Source: Chondrilla cf. caribensis (taxonomy: Eukaryota > Porifera > Demospongiae > Chondrillida > Chondrillidae). From it: 40,000 bases of DNA. The translations under genes were made by a program, and so were the position numbers. Location of the stretch: positions 783,318 to 823,317 of the forward strand of contig OZ026553.1 in assembly GCA_964020155.1 (NCBI GenBank), in the 5' to 3' direction. The notes beneath the pieces were generated by a model. It made no database searches. It was not told the DNA's origin and saw only the letters and a program-made list of their open reading frames with translations. Below, in pieces: positions 1 to 9,148 of the stretch (within the stretch, counting starts at the first letter, position 1; the number at the start of each line of letters is the position of its first letter).

Positions 1-1179
1 GAAGGACAGTTGGTTAGTGGTGTCCAATGCTTGCTCCATAACAATGCATGTGAGCTGGCACACTCTCTTCATGGTCAGCTGAAGGTGGTAGTCCTTATAA
101 GAGTCTGTGTGACTATCAAGGAGTTTTTGTTTGGGCATGATGTTACATCCCAAATCACTGTAAGGGCACTTTACTTTCTGATTGGGGCATTTTTGAAGAT
201 GTTCTTCCATTTTCTGGTGAGAAATGTAAACTGTTACAGGACCACATTTGTTTGGGCAAGTCAGTGGATATTTCTGGCAAGTTGAATAATGGTTGTTTAG
301 GGTTTGGAACGTTCCACGCCACATACAGTACTTGCAATCTGCTGGACGATACGAGCACTTGGTCCTTTTGTGGTGTTCAAGGTCTTTCCGAATAACCTTC
401 TCACCACATCCTAAGGTACAGAACACAGGCTCGTACTGACACCCTTTACACCCTCTACCTGATTTGTGGTCATCCAACGTACAGAGTGAGCCTTTCCAGT
501 TGCATGAAGTGTTGCTACAGGTAATCTGAAGATTCTTCACTCTGCGGTCAGTGTGTTTGTCATCAAATCCATCATTATAACAAGTGGTGCGGCAGGTGGG
601 ACACTTGAAAGTTCTTTGTGATGTTGCAGTCCGTCCTGTATGGTTATAGTAGGGTTGGCTGAAAGCAGGAACTTTACCTTTGTTAACTGTCGATTTTGAT
701 TGATCCAAGCACTTCTTACAAAAAAGGTGCCCACAGGATGTTTGCTGAGGTTCATCTAATAGTTCATGACAAATTGAACAGAGCAGGTCTTCTGGAACAG
801 GTTCAGTGAAAGAGTATTGCTGTCCTTTGAATGACTCAGAGTGGATAGCTGGCTTGTGTGAGCTAGACACTATGGAAGAGGATTGTGAACAAGACAGAGA
901 CACTGGTTTTGCACACTTGGAAGTACTCCGCTGGTCTTCTGTATCAAGTTTATCAACAGAGCAATGTTGTCCTTTGACTAACTCAGAGTCTTTAGCTTCC
1001 TTCTTTGAGGTAGAAACTGTGGAAGAGGATTGCGGCCAAAACGAAGACCCTCTATAATCATCACACTTGATAGATTCAGTGCAAAAACGATTCCATTCTT
1101 CGTATGACACAGGGACAGGATAGTCTGCATATTTGATACAATCTGTGCGAAAAGGTTCTTTATCACACCGAGAATCCAT
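1..1179 (-). CDS. TRAF-like RING/zinc-finger protein, D type, 3' end outside window
   Basis: Read from ATG at 1179-1177, the minus strand stays open for 393 codons to base 1, so the stop and the MATH domain lie beyond the left edge. Residues 1-120 are a Ser/Lys/Cys-rich extension not seen in the paralogues. A C3HC4 RING follows, with C134, C137, C149, H151, C154 and C157, then a CPTC pair after a Ser/Thr-rich loop. Next come TRAF-type zinc fingers spaced like those of the minus-strand gene at 12932-14317, its closest relative here. RING plus TRAF zinc fingers implies a ubiquitin-ligase or signalling adaptor role; the actual partner cannot be inferred. The N-terminal extension holds two related copies of about 26 codons (around residues 47-76 and 94-123), each with a QSSS motif. 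The start is the first ATG of the open frame. Confidence 0.85.
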   Translation of the reverse strand, partial: MDSRCDKEPFRTDCIKYADYPVPVSYEEWNRFCTESIKCDDYRGSSFWPQSSSTVSTSKKEAKDSELVKGQHCSVDKLDTEDQRSTSKCAKPVSLSCSQSSSIVSSSHKPAIHSESFKGQQYSFTEPVPEDLLCSICHELLDEPQQTSCGHLFCKKCLDQSKSTVNKGKVPAFSQPYYNHTGRTATSQRTFKCPTCRTTCYNDGFDDKHTDRRVKNLQITCSNTSCNWKGSLCTLDDHKSGRGCKGCQYEPVFCTLGCGEKVIRKDLEHHKRTKCSYRPADCKYCMWRGTFQTLNNHYSTCQKYPLTCPNKCGPVTVYISHQKMEEHLQKCPNQKVKCPYSDLGCNIMPKQKLLDSHTDSYKDYHLQLTMKRVCQLTCIVMEQALDTTNQLSF

Positions 1180-1574
1180 TGCGGTAACTTTCAAAGTTAT
1201 CAAACTGTTAGGCTTGAGGACTCAATCTCTACAAACTATTACTCTGCACTGTCCAGATTCTATATCCCTTGTAGTACTAGTCTATGGACTGAGTGACATT
1301 CACAAGAATGCTCCTAGGCTTTGTTCCAGGAATTGTGCTGACGTGTACTATTTCTAAATTCATGGTATTCATAGTGATCATTCCGCCCACACAGTTCCTG
1401 TGAAGTGGGCAGTACTAGTGTCTCACTATCAAAATCATCCCAGGATGTCGTGTTGTATAAAATGGTGTCCATATTAAACAATTTGAACTTTCAAGGACAA
1501 AATAGGTTTGGGTGTCAAAACAGGGTTGTAAGCATGAAGCTATTAGATGCCTGAGAGGATACATACTGTTTACA
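1180..1574. other. Intergenic, probable 5' flank of the left-edge TRAF gene
   Basis: No coding sequence is seen. A CCCAC...CTTCCTGT...GTGGG-like stretch at about 1386-1412 resembles the sequence at about 4464-4490 upstream of gene A, so part of this flank is probably an old copy of a TRAF-gene upstream region. Confidence 0.4.
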
Positions 1575-1740
1575 GTACACTTGAGAACACACATTGAATC
1601 AAAATTTATCAGCATAGAGAAGTTTGTGAATACTGTAGACTAGCAGGGTCAAACAACCAACTACAGGAGCACTACCAAATGTATGTTGAAGTCCCTGTAT
1701 ACTTCCCAAATGAGTAGAAGACCACCTCAAAGCAACAACC
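1575..1740 (+). pseudogene. Relic of TRAF zinc-finger region (F type)
   Basis: This stretch matches the zinc-finger part of the gene at 2600 (its bases about 3055-3235) at the DNA level, including the segment encoding the EHYQM motif and the following Pro-Val-Tyr. It carries in-frame stops (a TAG in the zinc-finger part and another after the Pro-Asn-Glu codons), and the Cys codon in the conserved Tyr-Cys-Pro is Phe. RING and MATH parts are missing. It is a fragment of a duplicated F-type gene. Confidence 0.7.
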
Positions 1741-2196
1741 AAGGGCAAGGGAGGTCACTCAGATATTACAGATTGAATAAGTTGGGTATCATTCCACTTT
1801 ACAATTCATTTTTATCATCTGACTGCTCACAGGCTGTAAGTATATGACCGAATGCTTCTTCCAAGGAAGCAAAAGTCACACACATTGCTCCAGTATAGGC
1901 ACTGGGTCTGTCAGTCCAGCTCAGTCAGTTCTGTCCATATAGCCGAATATGTCCCTGGGACACACATGCAGTAGATGTGTGGTGATAATTATTAACATAT
2001 ACAGAAAGGTTCAATCAGTACACAAGGCAAATATCAACTGATTTCTAATCAACAGTAACATAGAACTGGAATGGAAGACAGTCAACCACAGGTGCAAAAG
2101 TGTCTGAATCGACATAATGTGGGTTAGCATTTGAGGGTCCTCTGCACACAAACTACACAACACTCTACACATTGAAGGGACTTGACAATCCGGTGT
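1741..2196. other. Intergenic, no gene seen
   Basis: No coding sequence or clear repeat is recognised between the two TRAF relics. It is probably decayed duplicate sequence. Confidence 0.4.
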
Positions 2197-2340
2197 AATT
2201 TCTGTTCTATTCTGAAATACAAGCAGTTATCCTTCAGGTACTGGGAGTTCTGCACTTCACTCTTGTTGAGTTGTTTAACTGACTTGAACTATGTGTCTCC
2301 CCATCCCCAAGTCTCTGCTCCCTCCCACACTCCACACAAC
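2197..2340 (-). pseudogene. Inverted copy of the 3' end of the F gene (MATH C-terminus)
   Basis: The reverse complement closely matches about 3840-3984, the last part of the F locus, including the codons for QYLKDNCLYFRIEQ. The original stop is lost: the copy reads AAA TTA where the F locus has AAA TAA. Only the tail of the MATH domain is present, with no RING or zinc fingers, so it is a non-functional inverted duplicate about 260 bp upstream of the F start codon. Confidence 0.75.
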
Positions 2341-2599
2341 ATTCTACACAAACTTGAGATCAATATTCAAATGGCACATGCAATCACAGTGTACTGTGTC
2401 CAAGCCCTCAATACACTACTGTCAACACTATCTATTATACACCATCCCTAGTTGAGTTTTCCAAATGCAATCCACAGGTTGGCTTTGGGAACGGGACTAG
2501 ACACTGTTATATTATAGACACAACAGCTATATACAGTATACAAGTTATGCGGATAACAATACCAATAATAATGCGGAACAATATTGCGCAACTTATAAA

Positions 2600-3712
2600 A
2601 TGGCTTCCAAGACAGATGCGCTGAATTTCATGGGGATGAATTATTTTGTTTTAGAACCAGTTCCCGAAGATTTAATTTGCCCAATTTGCCACGAATTGTT
2701 GAATGAGCCTGTACAAACACCCTGTGGCCACCTATTCTGCAAAGAATGTTTCATCCAAGCCAGGCTCATACAATCTGAAGCGACGCCAGAGAAGACGTCA
2801 AATTCGCCAAAAAATCGTAAGCGGAAGAAAGGGAAAAGTGCCTACTGCCCGTTATGTCGAGCACATTTTAAAGGTGAGCCGTACAGCGACAAGTATAACG
2901 ATAGGAGAGTGAAATCGCTAAAGGTGAAGTGTCCAAATTTGCCTTGCTCCTGGACTGGAATGCTTAGCTCCATCAGGCAGCACAGAACGGACGAGAAGGG
3001 TTGCAAGTACGAGGTCGTTAGCTGCCCGAAGAGATGTACAGAAAAAATACACAGAGTGCACTTGAAAACACATATTGAATTAAAATGCATTTATCGTGAG
3101 AAATCTTGCGAATATTGTGGACTAACAGTACCAATTGACCAACTACAGGAGCACTACCAAATGTGCGTTGAAGTCCCCGTATACTGCCCAAATGAGTGTG
3201 GAGAGAAGACCCTGCACCAGCATGCAGTAGAAGGCCACCTCGAGCTGTGTCCAGGACAAGTTATACAGTGTCCTTACCACACCTTAGGCTGTGAGGATGT
3301 GATTATGCGCAAATACATTCATACACACCAGGAGGAGGCCAAGGACAAACACCTGGAGCTTGCACTCAAGAAAGTCATGAAGTTATCTGAGGCAGTATCT
3401 GTGTTATCTCTGAACTTTACTCGAATTTCTCAACAGTACAGGGAGCTCAGTCAGAATACAGCTATCAGGGATATGGACACTGTGGACACATCTCAGTACA
3501 CACAGGTAGCAGTTAGGTCGTGGCTTAAGAACACAACACACTTCCCATCAATGCCGTGGATTGTCAAGATGAGCAATATCCCAGCTAACACGAAATGGTA
3601 CAGTAAACCCTTCTACACATCACTAACAGGTTACAAGCTGTGCTTACTGGTCTGCTTCAATAGCAGTGAGGAGGAAAATGATTCTCAATACATTTCTGTG
3701 TCACTGTTCTGA
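2600..3712 (+). CDS. TRAF-like RING/zinc-finger protein with truncated MATH domain (F type)
   Basis: This is an intronless frame of 370 codons. The RING uses C27, C30, C42, H44, C47, C50, C82 and C85, with a 31-residue Lys/Ser-rich loop between the last two pairs. TRAF zinc fingers span about 105-235, followed by a short heptad-like helix (about 245-290) and the first part of a MATH domain from about 307. The frame stops inside MATH because one base is missing near 3695-3700. Restoring the frame there would continue the family pattern with Asp-Pro-Asn-Asp, as in the paralogues. The start MASK, immediately preceded by AAA, is shared with gene A. The product would have RING and zinc fingers but only half a MATH domain, so it is either a truncated adaptor or a young pseudogene. 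A sequencing error at one base cannot be excluded, but a second shift downstream argues for decay. Confidence 0.75.
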   Translation: MASKTDALNFMGMNYFVLEPVPEDLICPICHELLNEPVQTPCGHLFCKECFIQARLIQSEATPEKTSNSPKNRKRKKGKSAYCPLCRAHFKGEPYSDKYNDRRVKSLKVKCPNLPCSWTGMLSSIRQHRTDEKGCKYEVVSCPKRCTEKIHRVHLKTHIELKCIYREKSCEYCGLTVPIDQLQEHYQMCVEVPVYCPNECGEKTLHQHAVEGHLELCPGQVIQCPYHTLGCEDVIMRKYIHTHQEEAKDKHLELALKKVMKLSEAVSVLSLNFTRISQQYRELSQNTAIRDMDTVDTSQYTQVAVRSWLKNTTHFPSMPWIVKMSNIPANTKWYSKPFYTSLTGYKLCLLVCFNSSEEENDSQYISVSLF

Positions 3713-3986
3713 TGTCTGATCCAAATGACAACATCTTACCCTTTCCTTATAAGGGGACAATGATTGTGGTCCTTCTCAACCAGTTGGAGGACAGGTACCA
3801 TCACAGGTGTGAGGTGGAGTACAGCAGAGCACCAGCAGTGTGTGGAGGAGAGTGTGTGAGGGGGCGAAGACTTGGGGATGGGGAGACACATAGTTCAAGT
3901 CAGTTAAACAACTTGAGAAGAGTGAAGTGCAGAACTCCCAGTACCTGAAGGATAACTGCTTGTATTTCAGAATAGAACAGAAATAA
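3713..3986 (+). pseudogene. Frameshifted C-terminal part of the F gene MATH domain
   Basis: After the stop of the main frame, a second frame encodes SDPNDNILPFPYKGT and LLNQLED, the middle of the MATH domain. A further shift between about 3830 and 3900 is needed to reach the final QYLKDNCLYFRIEQK and its TAA at 3984-3986. This is the displaced 3' part of the preceding gene. Confidence 0.75.
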
Positions 3987-4532
3987 TGCCTGATTGTTGA
4001 ACACCTTCAAGTATGCAATGTATGCACACACCATGTATCTGTATAGCTCATCTGAAAATTTCCATTATAACATGATGATAAACTGGAAGATGTAATTTAA
4101 AAATATAGTAAAGGAGACAGAGCAGGTGTGTATTGACAATAATACACCATCACTACCAGCTAATGTATAGCTAATGTGTGCATGCATACACAGTCATCAA
4201 TAAACTTAAGAGTGTGTGGTGATTGAGTGTGGAAGATTTCGGGATAGAGAGACTGACCGTCAACTATAACTTTATGTCAATACTATGCATATGACTAATC
4301 TCACACGTACTATTACATAATTATCATGAATGTACATGTAGAGTTGAGAAGCTCCATCAAAGAGGAGTCAGTTACAGTTTGATGAATTGTTACGAAGCAA
4401 AATATTAGCTATAAATAGTATCTGCTCCCCAACTCATATTATTCACAGTATTCATGATTGTACCCACAAACTTCCTGTACAGTGGGTGGGGCATTGCTAA
4501 CGGACAAATTCCAAGTAGCCACATGCTGTGAA
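3987..4532. other. Intergenic, 5' flank of gene A
   Basis: AT-rich, with no gene seen. The frame of gene A stays open back to an ATG at 4458, but that extension has no counterpart in the F gene. The stretch at about 4464-4490 contains CTTCCTGT (an ETS-like core) between CCCAC and GTGGG. Confidence 0.4.
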
Positions 4533-6104
4533 ATGGCTTCAAAGTATGTTTTTAGTTTTCAAGGACAAGATTACACCTTTGTGGGCCCAGTTTGTGAAGA
4601 CCTGATATGCCCCATTTGTCATGAACTCTTAGATCAGCCTCAACAAACCCCCTGTGGACACCTGTTCTGTAAGAAGTGCCTGAACCAAACCAATGTCACA
4701 CAAAATGGTCTTGGGTTAGAACAGGGGATGAACTTTCAGCCACAACAGTCAGTATTCGGTGGTTTATTGGCCACAAATCAAGGTCAGCAATCAATGAGAA
4801 TGGGTGGTTTGGGGAGTAATGCATATCTTCAACAAGATCAACCATCATTGTGGACTTCATCAAGCACCTTCTCACAAAAACAACACAAGTGTCCGGTTTG
4901 CAACACAACATACAGCCAAAGTCCAACAAACGACAAGTACAATGAAAGACGAGTGAAAAGTCTTCACATTCTCTGCAAGCACAGCTCTTGTGGTTGGAAG
5001 GGATCGTTGGGCCATGTTCAAGAACATTTAGACAATAGCTGTCAGTATCACGATATTCCATGTTCAATGAACTGTGGAGAGCAAATGATGAGACAGAACC
5101 TCCAGAGCCATGTTAACAACGACTGCCCGTTACGTAGAGTTTCCTGTCGGTATTGCAAAGCAATCCTTAAACACAAAATGCTCCATGATCACTATCAATC
5201 CTGCAAAGCAGTGCTACTCATTTGCCCAAATGTATGTGGAGCAGGGTATTTGCTGGAAGAGATCATGGATAAACACCTAGAAGAATGCACCGAGCAAGAA
5301 ATAGATTGTACATACAGCATAGCAGGGTGTAGAGAACGCATGAAGAGGAAAGAACTTTATAAGCATGACTACGACAACAAGGATTTACACCTGTCCCTAG
5401 CTCTCAAAAGACTGAATCTTTGGACACAAGTCGGCGAAAATCAACAACTGAAGCAGTCTGGAAGAGATTACGTGAATGCAACCCCCTTTAAAGCTGTTCA
5501 AACTATGAATGCTCCCCAAAAAGGTTTGCCAACAGCACTAATGGCCAGACCATGGCTGGAAAATTCAAAATTGTTCCCTGCCGTCCCCTGGATAATAAGA
5601 GTGGACGGCTTTAGTCAGAAGATGAAACCATCTCAAAACCATGCACCTCTTCTGACTCAGCCATTTTATACCGGAATAAAAGGATACAAAATGCAACTTC
5701 TGATCTACCCCAGAGGTGAAACAAAGGAGTATTTTTGCTGCCTGTCCTTAAAGGTTGTGTTGATGTGTGGTTCAAACGACCACCTGCTCCCCTGGCCACT
5801 TCAATGTGATGTTTCCATCACACTTCTCAATCAGTTGGAAGACACTCGTCACTTAATAATCAAGCAGGAAGCAGACGTTCTTGATGTTCAAATTGGTAGG
5901 GTCACAGAACATAATATGGTGACAGTATGCAAAACAGTACATATTCGCTATCAGGATCTCAGCCACTCTCCGAAGGCAAACTGCCTCTACCTCAAGGATG
6001 ACTGCCTCTACCTCAAGGTCATGTCCAGAGGTTCAACAAAGAAGAAGACACCAGCTCCTTCAGTAATGCCACCTTTCAGTACCCTACAGGCCTTTTCAAG
6101 TTGA
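4533..6104 (+). CDS. TRAF-like RING/zinc-finger/MATH protein (gene A)
   Basis: Intronless, 523 aa from the MASK start; an upstream in-frame ATG at 4458 would add 25 residues. I prefer 4533 because the F gene starts with the same MASK context. The RING has C26, C29, C41, H43, C46 and C49, but the last pair, C120 and C123, comes only after a 70-residue Gln/Gly/Ser-rich insertion, far longer than in any neighbour. TRAF zinc fingers follow to about residue 300, then a linker and a MATH domain (about 340-497) with PWIIRVDGF, GYKMQLLIYPRGE and LLNQLED. A basic Ser/Pro-rich tail of about 26 residues closes the protein. The predicted role is an intracellular E3 or adaptor that recruits receptors or partners through MATH. 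A broken paralogue lies at 14835-15648. Confidence 0.88.
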   Translation: MASKYVFSFQGQDYTFVGPVCEDLICPICHELLDQPQQTPCGHLFCKKCLNQTNVTQNGLGLEQGMNFQPQQSVFGGLLATNQGQQSMRMGGLGSNAYLQQDQPSLWTSSSTFSQKQHKCPVCNTTYSQSPTNDKYNERRVKSLHILCKHSSCGWKGSLGHVQEHLDNSCQYHDIPCSMNCGEQMMRQNLQSHVNNDCPLRRVSCRYCKAILKHKMLHDHYQSCKAVLLICPNVCGAGYLLEEIMDKHLEECTEQEIDCTYSIAGCRERMKRKELYKHDYDNKDLHLSLALKRLNLWTQVGENQQLKQSGRDYVNATPFKAVQTMNAPQKGLPTALMARPWLENSKLFPAVPWIIRVDGFSQKMKPSQNHAPLLTQPFYTGIKGYKMQLLIYPRGETKEYFCCLSLKVVLMCGSNDHLLPWPLQCDVSITLLNQLEDTRHLIIKQEADVLDVQIGRVTEHNMVTVCKTVHIRYQDLSHSPKANCLYLKDDCLYLKVMSRGSTKKKTPAPSVMPPFSTLQAFSS

Positions 6105-6240
6105 GTACACACTAGTATATGGGAACATTTACTATTAATTTTACATGTACATACATGAACAGTGTTCACGTATCCAATTCAATATATTTTGTAATATTTA
6201 TGCCTCATAAGCTGTCATTTCATGCAATTATAAGAAGCCA

Positions 6241-6249
6241 TTTATATAT
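6241..6249 (+). promoter_or_regulatory. TATA-like element upstream of gene B
   Basis: TTTATATAT lies 73 bp upstream of the chosen ATG of gene B and is followed by a GCGTCAC (CRE-like) and a CTTCCTG (ETS-like) sequence. The same block sits at the same distance from the start of B' (15785-15793). This supports the internal ATG at 6314 over the longer open frame from 6119. Confidence 0.45.
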
Positions 6250-6313
6250 GCGTCACTTCCTGAGAAAATCAAACATGTTCCGTATTCCCACGGTTATTTC
6301 CCACTGTACGAAA

Positions 6314-7678
6314 ATGGACGTTTGTTACAAGGGAAGAAAGTATCGCTTTCTATATCCCCTCGCTCCAGATTTCATCTGCTCCCTCTGTTCGCATATAGTT
6401 GTTGAGGCTCAAAGAACAATCTGCGGACACCTCTACTGTAAGCAGTGCCTGTATCAGGCGACTCGCGGTCAACGGGGGCAGTGTACAGCGTGTGGGTCAA
6501 CATTAACGCCCCCCTTCTTCTCCAACGATTCCCGGGTTGACAACCAAGTAAAGAACCTTGAGGTACGATGCCCGAATTCGCCTTGTTCTTTAACCGGAAG
6601 CCTCGTTGATGTTGAAGACCACGTTGAAGCGAGATGTATTTTTCAGCGTATCTCCTGTCCTAATCAAGGCTGCGATTTCGCGTCTACGAGAGCTAAAGTC
6701 GACGAACACAGATTAATGTCGTGTCCCTACCGCCAGTGCAGCTGTAGGTACTGCAAGACGCCGTGTATTTACAACCTATTACCCTCCCATTACCACCAGT
6801 GTCCCAGTTATCCCCTGTCCTGTCCCTATGGCTGCCCTCAATTCAACATACCGCGAGAAGAAATGGACAACCACTTGAAGGTCTGTCCCGAACAACTCGT
6901 CCAGTGTCCGTTCTATACTTTCGGTTGTCGGACGCACGTCGCTCGAAGGAAGCTGAAGTTCCACGAAGAAGAGGACAAGAATGCCCACCTCCGGTTGTCG
7001 GTTAGCCACGTGGTCGAGTTGTCACAAACTGTCAACAATTTACAGACCTTGTCTCAATTGGCGCCTAGTCAAAACACACCAACACAACAAAGTGCTTATT
7101 CCCAAACTAGGCAGTCTTTGTTCATGCCCAGGCAGACTGGAGAAGGACATTCTAGCACTGAGGACAGAGTGCTTCATGCATCACAACAGGACCCGACATG
7201 GTTGTGTAACACTGCACTGTTTCCTTCCATGCCGTGGATCGTAAAAATGGACAAATTTGAAGAAAACAGGGCTGTGAATGTGGACTGGACCAGCCCTCCC
7301 GTTTTCACAGATCCCACCGGCTACAAGTTCACCCTCACAGTGAACGCATTCGGCAGCATCCTCCCTGGATACATATCCATCTACCTCGCACTGATGAGGG
7401 GACCGTGCGACAATATACTGCAATGGCCTTGTAAGAGGACCATTCGTGTGAGCCTCCTCAACCAACAGCAGGACGATGGACATCATTCAATCATCATAGA
7501 CTACAAGGATGTCCCCTCCTACGTGTCAACGCAAGTTGAAGCTTACAACTTTCAGAGAGGTACGGGATGGGGCAAGGATGAGTTCGTGTCTCATGACGAA
7601 TTGGAGAGGAGAGACAACAATTGTCAGTATCTGAAGAACAACTGTCTTTTCTTTAAAATTGAACAAATGGTAGAATAA
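6314..7678 (+). CDS. TRAF-like RING/zinc-finger/MATH protein (gene B)
   Basis: Intronless, 454 aa from MDVCYKGRKY. The frame is open upstream to 6119, but that part looks like promoter sequence. The compact RING has C22, C25, C37, H39, C42, C45, C57 and C60. TRAF zinc fingers run to about residue 210, then a helix with KNAHLRLSV and a Gln/Ser/Thr-rich linker, and the MATH domain covers about 300-454 (PWIVKMDKF, GYKFTLTVN, LLNQQQD, QYLKNNCLFFKIEQ). Codon use is GC-richer than in gene A. The closest relative is B' at 15858-17276. B lacks about 18 residues that B' has just before MATH. The stop TAA overlaps an AATAAA signal, predicting a very short 3' UTR. Function is inferred from family only: RING E3/adaptor. 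Confidence 0.9.
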   Translation: MDVCYKGRKYRFLYPLAPDFICSLCSHIVVEAQRTICGHLYCKQCLYQATRGQRGQCTACGSTLTPPFFSNDSRVDNQVKNLEVRCPNSPCSLTGSLVDVEDHVEARCIFQRISCPNQGCDFASTRAKVDEHRLMSCPYRQCSCRYCKTPCIYNLLPSHYHQCPSYPLSCPYGCPQFNIPREEMDNHLKVCPEQLVQCPFYTFGCRTHVARRKLKFHEEEDKNAHLRLSVSHVVELSQTVNNLQTLSQLAPSQNTPTQQSAYSQTRQSLFMPRQTGEGHSSTEDRVLHASQQDPTWLCNTALFPSMPWIVKMDKFEENRAVNVDWTSPPVFTDPTGYKFTLTVNAFGSILPGYISIYLALMRGPCDNILQWPCKRTIRVSLLNQQQDDGHHSIIIDYKDVPSYVSTQVEAYNFQRGTGWGKDEFVSHDELERRDNNCQYLKNNCLFFKIEQMVE

Positions 7679-7679
7679 A
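7674..7679 (+). promoter_or_regulatory. Poly(A) signal AATAAA overlapping the stop codon of gene B
   Basis: The last codons read GAA TAA followed by AAA, so AATAAA includes the stop codon. The same arrangement occurs in B' at 17272-17277. The orphan 3' fragment at about 18171 has TGA instead, which destroys the hexamer. Confidence 0.55.
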
Positions 7680-8590
7680 AACACATACATTCACAAAGTT
7701 AGCACACCTGATTCCCAAAATTATTTGGACTTTTCAGTATTACTTTTCAAATTTACTTGCTTTACATACATCCACAAATAATTTAACCATTTTCGATTCA
7801 ATTCAAAACTTTGATTTAAATAGGAGTTAAATTGAAATTGAATTTGAAATCAAAGTGATTTTAAATTAGTAACTGATCTTATATTATAATTATGAATAAT
7901 TACTGTGATACAATGTATACATGTGAAGAATTGAAACTGATTGATTGGACTGCAGTGATGTAGTATGGGAATACTATGGGATTACAACTGTAACACTCCT
8001 TAGGCTGCTACAATACTATCAACAGATCGATAGTGCATTTGCTCATTGGTAAATAATCTAGGTCATACATCCATCTTCACCGTAGCTCTGGTTGGAAGGA
8101 CAGCTTTTCTGGTGTTTCATACTCAACAAAGTTACTAACAGTAGCACTATATACACAAAGTACGTGTACACACTCACACATTTGCATACATTTATCACAA
8201 TTGAATCTATCGTCAACATGACACACGTGGGATCACATATGCAATATGTACTTCAGGCATCAAGTAACAAGTTCAGGTATCACATACTCCCTAGGCTACT
8301 ATTATATACATATCTACATGTTGGGATTGAATCTATTGTCCAATGAAGGTCTGCAACACTTGCACAGCAAAGAGGGGATGTAGGGCAATGTGGAATGCTT
8401 AAAGAAACTGTGATAGACATTGTTGGGTATGTTGTGAAGCCCTATTTGTAAATAAACAACTACCAGATGTTGTTAATATACCATATTATATAGATTAAAA
8501 GTGAGGAGACAACACTGATACTGATTCACAAGATTATCTGATTTTGAATTTATTTGGTGTATTGGATTCAATATGCTGCTACTATTTGTA
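7680..8590. other. Intergenic between genes B and C
   Basis: AT-rich, no gene seen. The first 350-400 bases resemble the 3' flank of B' (17277 to about 17660), and about 8400-8560 resembles about 19270-19380 upstream of C', so most of this spacer belongs to the duplicated block. Confidence 0.5.
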
Positions 8591-8706
8591 CACACATGAA
8601 CACCTACCCACCCCCACCCACACTGACACCCACCTACACACATACACACGCACACACACACACGCACACACACACACACACCCGCACACACACACACACA
8701 CACACA

Positions 8707-8772
<66 letters not shown>

Positions 8773-8815
8773 TACGCAAACACACACATGCATACACACA
8801 TGTATACAGACACAT

Positions 8816-8884
<69 letters not shown>

Positions 8885-8936
8885 TACGCAAACACACACA
8901 TGCATACACACATGTATACAGACACATGTACACACA

Positions 8937-8983
<47 letters not shown>

Positions 8984-8985
8984 AC
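8591..8985. repeat. (CA)n microsatellite with an internal 112-bp duplication
   Basis: Long CA arrays are interrupted by a segment with AATACGCAAACACACACATG that occurs at about 8771 and again at about 8883, 112 bases apart, showing a higher-order duplication inside the array. The equivalent position upstream of C' (about 19380-19400) has no CA array. His/Thr and Cys/Val frames over it are artefacts. Confidence 0.95.
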
Positions 8986-9148
8986 TAAACACAGAGTGCA
9001 TATATGCAGTGTTATGGATATAAATAACATTATTGTTTGTATAGGTCAGCATTCCAAGAACTCGAGACCATTCTTGGAAAAGACGTAGCTACCTGATATC
9101 TATTTGAGTTTTACAGTTTTAACACTTTGAAAGTTGAATTTGTAAAGA

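Noticed and set aside
2182..2451. Plus-strand frame of 89 codons
   Set aside because: It lies antisense to the inverted copy of the F 3' end and has no family match.
6119..6313. 65-codon N-terminal extension of gene B
   Set aside because: The frame is open in both B and B', but the stretch holds a TATA-like element and CRE/ETS-like sites, and the family starts shortly before the RING. I use the ATG at 6314.
8473..9052. Long His/Thr and Cys/Val open frames on both strands
   Set aside because: They are translations of the CA/GT microsatellite and have no independent coding evidence. The same applies at 23.1, 25.3, 28.4 and 30.3 kb.
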